DNA from: Pelagibacteraceae bacterium TMED65
Lineage (GTDB): Bacteria > Pseudomonadota > Alphaproteobacteria > TMED127
Assembly (NCBI GenBank): GCA_002167215.1
Contig: NHDS01000024.1
Coordinates: 36,004-42,960 of the forward strand
DNA length: 6,957 nucleotides
Reading direction: 5' to 3'
Shown here: one piece after another, positions 1 to 6,455 of the stretch
Layout of the letters: each line of letters starts with the position of its first letter
Numbering within the stretch: the stretch's first letter is position 1
The notes under the pieces: generated by a model
What the model was told of the DNA's origin: nothing
What the model saw: the letters and a program-made list of their open reading frames with translations, nothing else
Databases searched by the model: none
Made by a program: the position numbers and the translations under genes

Positions 1-855
1 GAAGAGTCTTCTGAGTCAATATTAAAAGAGATTAAAATAATAAAAACGGATTCAGGTGGATCAGTCGCTAACACAATTGTTGGTATATCAATGCTTGGAA
101 TAGAATCGTTCTTTTGTGGGAAAGTTAAAAAAGATAAACTTGGCAATGAATTTATTTCAGATATGAAAAATTCTCAAACGTCTTTTTTGTGTGAGCAATC
201 TCACGATGGCCTGCCAACAGCTAGATGTATTGTGTTTGTTACACCAGATGGTGAAAGATCGATGCAAACTTTCCTTGGAGCAAGTACCACTTTATCTGAG
301 GAGGATGTTGAGGAAAAATTTTTCGATGATATAGATTTTCTTTTGATTGAAGGATATTTGTGGAGTTCAAATTCTGCAAGAAAAGCAATAGAAAAAGCAG
401 TGAGTATTTCTAAGAAAGAAAGCATAAAAGTAATTTTTTCTCTTTCTGATTCTAATTTGGTTCAAATGTTCAAGAAAGATTTTTTAGATTTTATTGGTTC
501 ATACGTCGATATCCTTATCGGTAATGACGAAGAGTATAATGTATTATTAGGCGATGTAAAAGAGGAGGATTTTGTTAAAAAAAATAATACAGATATACTT
601 GTTAAAACAATGGGTGAAAAAGGGGCAGAGATTATCCAAAACAATACTAAAAATAATGTTTCTTCTCCTAAAGTAAATAATGTTTTAGATACTACTGGTG
701 CTGGAGATATGTTTGCAGCTGGATTTCTGTTTAAACTTTTAGAAGGAAATGACCCAATCAATGCAGCTAAATTCGGTTGTAAAACTGCATCAATTATAAT
801 TCAACAATATGGAGCCAGGCCAAATAAAAAATCTCTTCAAGGTCTGGAAGATTAA
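1..855 (+). CDS. PfkB-family carbohydrate/nucleoside kinase, adenosine-kinase-like (5' partial)
   Basis: The frame is open from base 1 to the TAA at 853-855, giving 284 visible residues; the true start lies before the window, probably a few dozen residues upstream judged from family length (about 310-335). The ATG at 91 is internal: before it the frame reads through the PfkB N-terminal signature SGGSVANT (bases 52-75), followed by a GKV..D.LG segment. Further on are TPDGERSMQTFLGA and IEGYLW, both typical of alphaproteobacterial adenosine-kinase-type PfkB proteins. The C-terminal signature DTTGAGD is at visible residues 230-236, with the last Asp as the catalytic base and the GAG turn as anion hole. 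The expected role is ATP-dependent phosphorylation of adenosine (AMP salvage) or a related sugar in the cytoplasm. Substrate cannot be fixed from sequence; ribokinase-like activity is the alternative. It is convergent with the minus-strand gene set, the stop codons being 5 bases apart. Confidence 0.9.
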   Translation, partial: EESSESILKEIKIIKTDSGGSVANTIVGISMLGIESFFCGKVKKDKLGNEFISDMKNSQTSFLCEQSHDGLPTARCIVFVTPDGERSMQTFLGASTTLSEEDVEEKFFDDIDFLLIEGYLWSSNSARKAIEKAVSISKKESIKVIFSLSDSNLVQMFKKDFLDFIGSYVDILIGNDEEYNVLLGDVKEEDFVKKNNTDILVKTMGEKGAEIIQNNTKNNVSSPKVNNVLDTTGAGDMFAAGFLFKLLEGNDPINAAKFGCKTASIIIQQYGARPNKKSLQGLED

Positions 856-860
856 TTTTC

Positions 861-1115
861 TTATCTTAAAAAAAAATTTAGAATTCCAAAAATAAAGATT
901 GGTATTTGAAAACCAAAATTCGTGAGTATAGCTTTATCCTTTAAAAAATAACCGCTGATAGTCCAAAAAATTACACCCGTTCCATGAAGAAAAATATTAA
1001 GTGGATAGTTATTAAGATTTGTTAAAAGGATGCCAACTAAAACAAAAAATGTTCCAAGCCACTTAATTTTATTAATGGATTTTTCTGATATCTTTGTAAA
1101 TTTTTTTTTTTTCAT
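861..1115 (-). CDS. Small three-helix membrane protein of unknown function
   Basis: An 84-residue protein with a basic N-terminus (MKKKKFTK) and three likely membrane segments at about residues 19-33, 41-58 and 63-83, so probably an inner-membrane protein with its N-terminus in the cytoplasm. A WTISGYFLKDKA stretch between helices 2 and 3 recalls short alphaproteobacterial membrane proteins of unknown function (possibly the DUF6552 type, from memory only). I assign no function. The ATG at 1113-1115 is 9 bases after the TAA of the glycosyltransferase gene and in the same frame; only three sense codons separate that stop from this start, so no upstream start is available. No clear Shine-Dalgarno is visible. 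Codons 2-5 are a run of 12 A, prone to slippage. The close spacing suggests co-transcription with the glycosyltransferase gene. A real gene is likely because of its membrane pattern and fit between neighbours, but it is short. Confidence 0.68.
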   Translation of the reverse strand: MKKKKFTKISEKSINKIKWLGTFFVLVGILLTNLNNYPLNIFLHGTGVIFWTISGYFLKDKAILTNFGFQIPIFIFGILNFFLR

Positions 1116-1124
1116 AAAGTATTT

Positions 1125-3008
1125 TTAATAACATATTTTTTTAAATCTTTTTAATACAAGGTTAACAGGTATTGTATCAATATTTTTTGATTTAAAAATG
1201 ATCTGTGAAGATATGGAAGAATTTTTTTCATTACCTAGTGGAGAAAACTTTTTTGAGTCAGTTGGTCCAAATAATGTTAAAACCGGAATACCTGATGACG
1301 CAATTAAATGCCCACAACCAGTGTCATTAGAAATTCCTGCCAGGCAGGATTTTGAAACCTTAATTGTTTCTAACGGATCATGACTCAACGCGATAATTAT
1401 TTTTTTTTTTGGAAATTCTCTTATTAAATTTCTCTCTAAGTCTCTTTCCTGGGGGCCAAGTATAAAAACTGGAATAAATTTTTCCATAACGAGATGTTTA
1501 GCAACCTGAATAAAATTTTCAATTGGCCACCTTTTCCAAATCACCGAAGCTCCTGGACAAATGGCTATTCTTCTTGAATTAATAATGTTTATGTTATTTT
1601 TATAAGAAATATTTTTATTGCAAAAAATTTCTACAAGATTGATCAGCTGAGAACTAAGGTTTCTTTCAGTTGAATTTTGAGGAACTAAATCTGAGAATAA
1701 AAATTTGGAACATGGAGATATAAAAATATCTGTTTTGAATCTTTTAAGTAATAATGTGGTTAGTAGGCGTTTTTGAGTATCTATTATTATGTCGTACCTT
1801 TTATTTTCAATCTTCTTAAAAATATCTAGAAAAGATGAACCATACTTAGGAGTATCTTGTATCTTGGTTATTAATCCTTTTGATAATGGGTGAAGGGAGC
1901 CATTAAAAATTGAGGATCCTTTACCTGCAAACCAGGTAACTTTTGCATTGGGGAAATGTTCTTTTAATACAATAAGAAAGGGAATTTTTAATAAAGCGTC
2001 ACCTAATAGGTCAAGACCAACATAAATTAAAATATTTTTTTTAGATTTATCTCTATAGGTTATTTTTCTAATGTTCTGATCTGAAATCCAAGTTCCATAA
2101 ACATAGTATCTCACCAGTTTACTAGATAATTTAAAATTTAATTTACTCACTAAATATATAAAAAAGAAATGATTAAAATAGGAATTATTAAGCACCCTTT
2201 TTCTCCAAGACCAGCATCGTGCGATAATTTTTTTTAGTGCTATTTTTTTTTCTAATGGATTTAGTTTATAGGCTTCATCAATAAAATTTAATGTCACGAT
2301 TGATTGGTCATAAAGTGTTTGACTATTATTATCCATAATTCTATTTTTTACATTTTTAGGGCCCACACAAATTGTTTTGCTTGTAGTCCCAACAAGAAAT
2401 TTTTCTGAATTTTTGGATTTTAAATGATAACCTGCCACCCTCAAGGGAATTGAAAAGTCTTGAACAAAAACTGTTTCATCACAACCTTTAATTTTTCTCA
2501 TGGTTTCTGTTTTTATCATGGCATTACTTGACCCGCCCCAACCTTTGGTAATAAATTTTTTAATAGGATCGTGCATTATCACCGAGGCAGGTTTATTTTT
2601 TTTAAATTTAAATCTTGAGGGGTTTTTTGACCATTCCCAAAATCCATATAGAAGGTCGATATTATTTTTTTCCATTTGAACTTTCATGTAATCCAAAGAG
2701 TCGGGAGAAAGCAAATCGTCGCCGTCTAATAACTTTATGTATGTATATTTTACATGCTTAAGGGCATTGTTTGTTGCAATACTTGGCCCACTATTTTTTT
2801 GACTTAATAATTTATAATCAATTTTTGATTTTTTTAGTGTTTTTTGAGTTATATAAAATGAAGAATCTGTTGATCCGTCATCTACAACTATTAATTGATA
2901 TTTTTTATTATTGCTTATTTGTGTGATAGCTGATTTTAGAGTTTGAGCAATATATTCTTCTTTATTGTAAAGGGTGACAATGATAGAGATACCATCTTTT
3001 AATTGCAT
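1125..3008 (-). CDS. Two-domain glycosyltransferase: GT2 followed by GT9 (heptosyltransferase-like)
   Basis: A 627-residue protein with two complete glycosyltransferase domains. Residues 1 to about 230 are a GT-A family 2 domain: ISIIVTLYNKEEY at 8-19, VVDDGSTD at 41-48, the metal/nucleotide-binding DGDD at 95-98, and VQDFS at 182-186 where family 2 enzymes carry the acceptor-side acidic motif. After a helical linker rich in basic residues (about 240-320), residues about 324-627 are a GT-B family 9 domain: GLDLLGDALLKIP at 331-343, PGAS..WKRWP at 485-495, NDTGCGHLIASSG at 561-573 and LFGPTD at 579-584, as in ADP-heptose:LPS heptosyltransferases. The likely role is adding two successive sugars to LPS or another surface glycan at the cytoplasmic face of the inner membrane; donor and acceptor are unknown. 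No signal peptide or clear membrane span is seen. The ATG start gives the GT2 strand 1 directly, but lacks a good Shine-Dalgarno. It lies 42 bases after phoB on the same strand. An 11-A run (bases 1400-1410) falls within the GT9 part. Confidence 0.9.
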   Translation of the reverse strand: MQLKDGISIIVTLYNKEEYIAQTLKSAITQISNNKKYQLIVVDDGSTDSSFYITQKTLKKSKIDYKLLSQKNSGPSIATNNALKHVKYTYIKLLDGDDLLSPDSLDYMKVQMEKNNIDLLYGFWEWSKNPSRFKFKKNKPASVIMHDPIKKFITKGWGGSSNAMIKTETMRKIKGCDETVFVQDFSIPLRVAGYHLKSKNSEKFLVGTTSKTICVGPKNVKNRIMDNNSQTLYDQSIVTLNFIDEAYKLNPLEKKIALKKIIARCWSWRKRVLNNSYFNHFFFIYLVSKLNFKLSSKLVRYYVYGTWISDQNIRKITYRDKSKKNILIYVGLDLLGDALLKIPFLIVLKEHFPNAKVTWFAGKGSSIFNGSLHPLSKGLITKIQDTPKYGSSFLDIFKKIENKRYDIIIDTQKRLLTTLLLKRFKTDIFISPCSKFLFSDLVPQNSTERNLSSQLINLVEIFCNKNISYKNNINIINSRRIAICPGASVIWKRWPIENFIQVAKHLVMEKFIPVFILGPQERDLERNLIREFPKKKIIIALSHDPLETIKVSKSCLAGISNDTGCGHLIASSGIPVLTLFGPTDSKKFSPLGNEKNSSISSQIIFKSKNIDTIPVNLVLKRFKKICY

Positions 3009-3050
3009 AATTTGAGCTTAGAATATGGAAAGGTTTTTTTAAAGAAAATT

Positions 3051-3740
3051 TTAATCTTTATCAATAGAATATCCAGTTGCACGAATCGTTCTTATAAGAT
3101 TTTTTTTGCCTTTGAGATTTACAGCTTTTCTAAGTCTTCTAATGTGAGTATCAACTGTTCGTTGTTCAACATAAATTCCATGTCCCCAGACTGAATCAAG
3201 AAGTTGTTCTCTGCTAAAAACTCTTCCAGGGTTTTCCAAAAAGTTTTTTAAAAGCTTATATTCTAATGGACCAAGATGAACTCTAGCTCCCCCTCGATAT
3301 ACCTTGTGCTGATTTGTTACAATTTTAATATCTTCAAACTCTAATATTTGATCAGCACTAGAAGAGGATCTTCTTAAAAGTGCCTTTATTCTTGCAATAA
3401 GTTCTGCTGGACTAAATGGTTTTGTTATGTAGTCATCCGCACCACAATCCAAACCTCTTACTCTATCTTCCTCTTCTTCTTTGGCAGTCAGCATTATAAT
3501 TGGTAAATTACTAGTTTCTGGTTTTCTTCGGACAATCTTGCAAAGTTCTAAACCACTGGGTGCTGGAATCATCCAGTCAAAAATGGCCAATGATGGAATT
3601 TCTTCTTTCATTAATAATAGAGCATCTTCACCATTAGTTGCCGAATTAACTTGAAAGCCATTTTTTTCAATATTGTAAGTAATCATTGGTAATAATGATT
3701 TATCGTCCTCTACTACAAGAATTGTTTTTTTTGTTTCCAC
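3051..3740 (-). CDS. phoB: Phosphate regulon response regulator PhoB
   Basis: A 229-residue OmpR/PhoB-family response regulator. The receiver domain (about 5-120) has the acidic pair E11/D12, the phospho-acceptor D55 in FDWMIPAPSG (E. coli PhoB has a similar LDWMLPGGSG), T85 and K107 in DDYITKPFSP. The DNA-binding winged helix (about 130-227) includes LGPLEYKLL, REQLLDSVWG and the recognition helix region RTVDTHIRRLRK. Phosphorylated by PhoR under phosphate limitation, PhoB activates pst and other Pho genes. The start is GTG (bases 3738-3740); the codon just before it is the TAA of phoU in the same frame, so no earlier start exists, and no ATG precedes the ILVVEDD strand. An AGGGA 12 bases upstream inside phoU can serve as ribosome binding site. 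Placement behind phoU fits the alphaproteobacterial pst operon. Its sensor kinase PhoR is not seen next to it. Confidence 0.96.
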   Translation of the reverse strand: METKKTILVVEDDKSLLPMITYNIEKNGFQVNSATNGEDALLLMKEEIPSLAIFDWMIPAPSGLELCKIVRRKPETSNLPIIMLTAKEEEEDRVRGLDCGADDYITKPFSPAELIARIKALLRRSSSSADQILEFEDIKIVTNQHKVYRGGARVHLGPLEYKLLKNFLENPGRVFSREQLLDSVWGHGIYVEQRTVDTHIRRLRKAVNLKGKKNLIRTIRATGYSIDKD

Positions 3741-4394
3741 TTATTTAAGAGTTCCCTGAAGATTATAAATAACTTCCCTAGATATTACTTTTGCCAGGTC
3801 TCCAATTCTTTCTAATTCTTTTGCAATGAACAACATTTGTGTACAAAAACCAATTATATCTCTATCTTCCATCATCAAATGTAAGTGTTCTCTAAAACAG
3901 GTCTCATATACCGAGTTAATTGTAATATCCTCAGTGGGAACAGATTTTGCAATTTCTTTTGATTCTTGATCATAAGCACTTAGGGCTGTGGAAAAGTTTT
4001 TTAAAACTAAAAGGCCCAGTTGGTGAATTGAATCAGTGCTGTAGCTATCAGGAGCTTTTTTTACAGATAATATCCTTCCAGCTACGTTTGATGCATGGTC
4101 TCCTATGCGCTCAAGAATACTTGATATTTTCAGAGAAATAATAATCTGCCTAAGATCATCTGCAAGAGGTTGTCTTTTTGACAACGTAATGGTTGCAAAT
4201 CCTCTTATTTTTTTTTCTAAAGCATCAATGTCTTTATCATTTTCTATAACTTCTTTAGCTTTTGAAATATTGATTATTTTTATCAAGTCAACTGCTTGGA
4301 AGATTTGTTTTTCAACATTCAAACCCATTTTTGTTAAGTTGCTTTTTAGAGAATTTAAATCTTCATCATATGTTGTTACAATATGTTCTTTCAT
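3741..4394 (-). CDS. phoU: Phosphate signalling protein PhoU
   Basis: A 217-residue all-helical protein made of two PhoU repeats, close to the usual 215-245 residues. The first repeat carries LERIGDHASNVA and the second ELERIGDLAKVIS, the paired metal-binding E/D motifs of the family; KDIDALEKKI near residue 54 belongs to the conserved first-repeat helix. PhoU is a peripheral cytoplasmic protein that passes transporter state from PstB/PstSCAB to the sensor kinase PhoR, holding the Pho regulon off when phosphate is ample and limiting uptake. The ATG at 4392-4394 is 3 bases after the pstB stop, with AGGG six bases upstream overlapping the end of pstB, so translation is probably coupled. Its TAA touches the GTG of phoB directly. 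Identification is secure from motifs and position. Confidence 0.96.
   Translation of the reverse strand: MKEHIVTTYDEDLNSLKSNLTKMGLNVEKQIFQAVDLIKIINISKAKEVIENDKDIDALEKKIRGFATITLSKRQPLADDLRQIIISLKISSILERIGDHASNVAGRILSVKKAPDSYSTDSIHQLGLLVLKNFSTALSAYDQESKEIAKSVPTEDITINSVYETCFREHLHLMMEDRDIIGFCTQMLFIAKELERIGDLAKVISREVIYNLQGTLK
3753..3757 (-). promoter_or_regulatory. Probable ribosome binding site of phoB
   Basis: AGGGA on the minus strand within the 3' end of phoU, 12 bases before the GTG start of phoB. The spacing is longer than usual, but it is the only Shine-Dalgarno-like sequence close to this start, which directly abuts the phoU stop. Confidence 0.45.
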
Positions 4395-4397
4395 TTT

Positions 4398-5162
4398 TTA
4401 CCCTATTTTTCCTGTTATATAATCTTGAGTTTTTTTCTGACTCGGTGTTGAAAAAATTTGATCTGTGCGCCCTACCTCGATTAAATTACCCATATGAAAA
4501 AAAGCAGTTTGCTGTGAAACTCTTGCAGCTTGCTGCATAGAGTGAGTAACTATTACAATAGTAAAGTTTTTAACTAACTCATCAATAAGTTCTTCAATTA
4601 CAGCAGTTGCTATTGGATCTAGTGCTGAGCAAGGTTCATCCATTAGAATGATTTGTGGACTAATTGCAATGGCTCTGGCTATGCATAGTCTTTGCTGTTG
4701 TCCCCCCGATAAAGAGGTTCCTGAATCATTTAGCCTATCTTTTACCTCTTCAAACAAACCAGCTTTTTTTAAGCTATATATAACTAGCTCCTCTAATTCA
4801 TCATCGCTATTAACAATTCCATGAATTTTTGGTCCGTAGGCAACATTGTCAAAAATTGACTTAGGGAATGGATTAGGTTTTTGGAACACCATTCCTATCT
4901 TTGCCCTCAGTAAAACCGGGTCGACTTCTGTGGAATATATATCTTCTTCATCAACAATAATTTTTCCTTCTATCCTACAAATATCTATCGTATCGTTCAT
5001 ACGATTTATACATCTAAGAAAAGTAGATTTTCCACAACCACTTGGACCTATTAAGGCTGTGACCTTATTTGTAGGAATTTCAAGATTGATTTTATCAAGT
5101 GCTTTCTTCTGGCCATAGTAAACATTAACATTTTTACTTTTTATTTTAATTTTTTCTGTCAT
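4398..5162 (-). CDS. pstB: Phosphate ABC transporter ATP-binding protein PstB
   Basis: A 254-residue ABC ATPase of typical PstB length. Walker [10 protein letters not shown] is at 39-47, the Q-loop VFQKPNPFP at 92-100 (the KPNPFP continuation is diagnostic for PstB), the ABC signature LSGGQQQRL at 151-159, Walker B IILMDEP at 171-177, the D-loop SALDP at 179-183 and the switch histidine in THSMQQ at H207. [10 protein letters not shown] after Walker A is also PstB-like. It hydrolyses ATP at the cytoplasmic face to drive phosphate import through PstC-PstA. The ATG at 5160-5162 is preceded by AAGAGAAG four bases upstream and lies 18 bases after the pstA stop. All catalytic motifs are intact. Confidence 0.97.
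   Translation of the reverse strand: MTEKIKIKSKNVNVYYGQKKALDKINLEIPTNKVTALIGPSGCGKSTFLRCINRMNDTIDICRIEGKIIVDEEDIYSTEVDPVLLRAKIGMVFQKPNPFPKSIFDNVAYGPKIHGIVNSDDELEELVIYSLKKAGLFEEVKDRLNDSGTSLSGGQQQRLCIARAIAISPQIILMDEPCSALDPIATAVIEELIDELVKNFTIVIVTHSMQQAARVSQQTAFFHMGNLIEVGRTDQIFSTPSQKKTQDYITGKIG
4401..4404 (-). promoter_or_regulatory. Ribosome binding site of phoU
   Basis: AGGG on the minus strand, formed by the last sense codons of pstB, six bases before the phoU ATG. This arrangement fits translational coupling of phoU to pstB. Confidence 0.6.
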
Positions 5163-5166
5163 AAAA

Positions 5167-5174
5167 CTTCTCTT
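5167..5174 (-). promoter_or_regulatory. Ribosome binding site of pstB
   Basis: AAGAGAAG on the minus strand, four bases before the pstB ATG, within the 18-base pstA-pstB gap. Confidence 0.6.
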
Positions 5175-5180
5175 AATATT

Positions 5181-6455
5181 TTACCATTTTTTTTCAAACT
5201 TTTGTCTAATATATACTGCTATGCCGTTCATCAAAATAAGAAAAGAAAGTAAAACCATTACCCCTGCCGCAGTAAGCTCAACAAAACCTCTGGCAGCAGT
5301 GCTTTTCCAAAGATAAATTTGAACTGGAAGAACAGTAGAGGAATCTAAAAATGACCCTGGAACATCAACAATAAACGCAACCATTCCTATCATTAATAAT
5401 GGCGCTGACTCTCCAAGTGCTTGAGACATTCCAATGATGGTTCCTGTCAGAATACCCGGCAAAGAAAGTGGAAGTACATGATGAGTAACTGTCTGAAACT
5501 TCGTTGCACCTAAACCAATTGCAGCTTCTCTAATTGACGGTGGTACAGCCTTTAATGAAGCTCTGGTGGCAATAATAATTGTTGGAAGAGTCATAAGAGC
5601 TAAAACCATTCCGCCAACGATGGGGGCAGATCTCGGTAAATGCATGACATTGAGAAAAATTGCTAAACCTAATAACCCAAATATTATAGAGGGTACGGCT
5701 GCTAAGTTATTAATATTAACCTCAATAAAATCTGTAAATTTATTTTTTGGTGCAAGCTCCTCAAGAAAGACTCCTGCGGCAACGGCAATTGGAAATGATA
5801 GAATTAATGTTACAAATAATGTAAAGAATGAGCCTACAAGCGAGCCCCAGATTCCTGCTTGTTCCGGTTCTGTTGAATCTGCCTTTACAAAAAAGTTTTT
5901 ATTAAAATTACTTTTAATATTATTTGCTGATCTTATTTCATTCAGCCAATTCAATTCGAGGTTAGAAATCAATCTATCTTCTTCTGCTATCAACTCCATG
6001 TCTGGATTTTTATTTATAACATCAATTTTTGAGGAGGCTAATAACCATAAGGTGACTTTCTGGCCTATTAGTTGTTTGTTTTCTAGAACAAGTCTCATAA
6101 GGTTTTCTTCCTCTGAACTAGAGATAAAGTCACTTAATTTGCGTAATTCGCCCTTGTCAGAAATTTCTGGAAAAAAACTATTTAAAGAGTTTTTGATTAT
6201 TTTTTGAAAATTTGCGAATTTTATATCTTCTTCTTTTTGGTCATTGTCTGTGTAAATTATAGCAGGATCAAAATATACTTCTAATTTTATATAAGTACTT
6301 AAAAAAGCTTTTTTCCCCTCCATAAAAATTGAACTAAGAATAATACACAAAAAACTGACTGCAGTTGCTATACCTAGCAAACCATAAATCTTGAAACGTG
6401 ATTCTTGTCTTTTTCTTTTTTTCAGAGAATATTCTATTTTTTTGAGGTTATTCAT
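5181..6455 (-). CDS. pstA: Phosphate ABC transporter permease PstA, extended N-terminal form
   Basis: A 424-residue permease, longer than the roughly 280-300 residues of enterobacterial PstA. A first membrane helix (about 24-45) is followed by some 150 polar residues (about 46-200), presumably periplasmic, corresponding to the extra N-terminal region (DUF3333-type, from memory) found in many alphaproteobacterial PstA proteins. The conserved permease core begins near GIWGSLVGSFFTLF (201-214) and includes the cytoplasmic EAA loop EAAIGLGATKFQ...LPLSLPGI at 310-335, which docks on PstB, then MSQALGESAPLL (343-354) and a last helix ending about residue 415. With PstC it forms the phosphate channel. 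The ATG at 6453-6455 overlaps the end of pstC by 8 bases and has AGGGA five bases upstream, giving a confident start and coupled translation. Confidence 0.95.
   Translation of the reverse strand: MNNLKKIEYSLKKRKRQESRFKIYGLLGIATAVSFLCIILSSIFMEGKKAFLSTYIKLEVYFDPAIIYTDNDQKEEDIKFANFQKIIKNSLNSFFPEISDKGELRKLSDFISSSEEENLMRLVLENKQLIGQKVTLWLLASSKIDVINKNPDMELIAEEDRLISNLELNWLNEIRSANNIKSNFNKNFFVKADSTEPEQAGIWGSLVGSFFTLFVTLILSFPIAVAAGVFLEELAPKNKFTDFIEVNINNLAAVPSIIFGLLGLAIFLNVMHLPRSAPIVGGMVLALMTLPTIIIATRASLKAVPPSIREAAIGLGATKFQTVTHHVLPLSLPGILTGTIIGMSQALGESAPLLMIGMVAFIVDVPGSFLDSSTVLPVQIYLWKSTAARGFVELTAAGVMVLLSFLILMNGIAVYIRQKFEKKW

Noticed and set aside
91..93. ATG as start of the kinase gene
   Set aside because: The frame is open to base 1 and the upstream residues include the conserved SGGSVANT signature, so this methionine is internal.
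462..761. Open frame of 99 codons on the - strand, opposite the PfkB kinase
   Set aside because: Lies wholly within the kinase frame, which has both PfkB signatures; the serine/phenylalanine-rich translation is typical of antisense shadow.
848..867. AAGAT...ATCTT inverted repeat spanning the two convergent stop codons
   Set aside because: Five AT-rich pairs with a 10-base loop and no T-run downstream on either transcript; not a credible terminator.
899..916. TTGGT...ACCAA inverted repeat after the kinase gene
   Set aside because: Short stem with no T-tract, inside the small membrane-protein gene; unlikely to end transcription.
3036..3064. TTGATA and TAAAAA with a 17-base spacer on the - strand, a possible promoter for the glycosyltransferase gene
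   Set aside because: The match is weak, and such hexamers are expected often in DNA this AT-rich; not strong enough to annotate.
5156..5174. CTGTCAT followed by AAAA and CTTCTCT on the + strand, resembling a Pho box
   Set aside because: Only the first half matches the Pho box repeat; the second matches at about three of seven bases. It covers the pstB start codon and points away from the operon, so it looks like chance.
5566..6207. Long open frame (213 codons) on the + strand, opposite pstA
   Set aside because: It is the antisense shadow of a secure permease gene; its translation has no recognisable motif, and the regularity comes from pstA codon structure.
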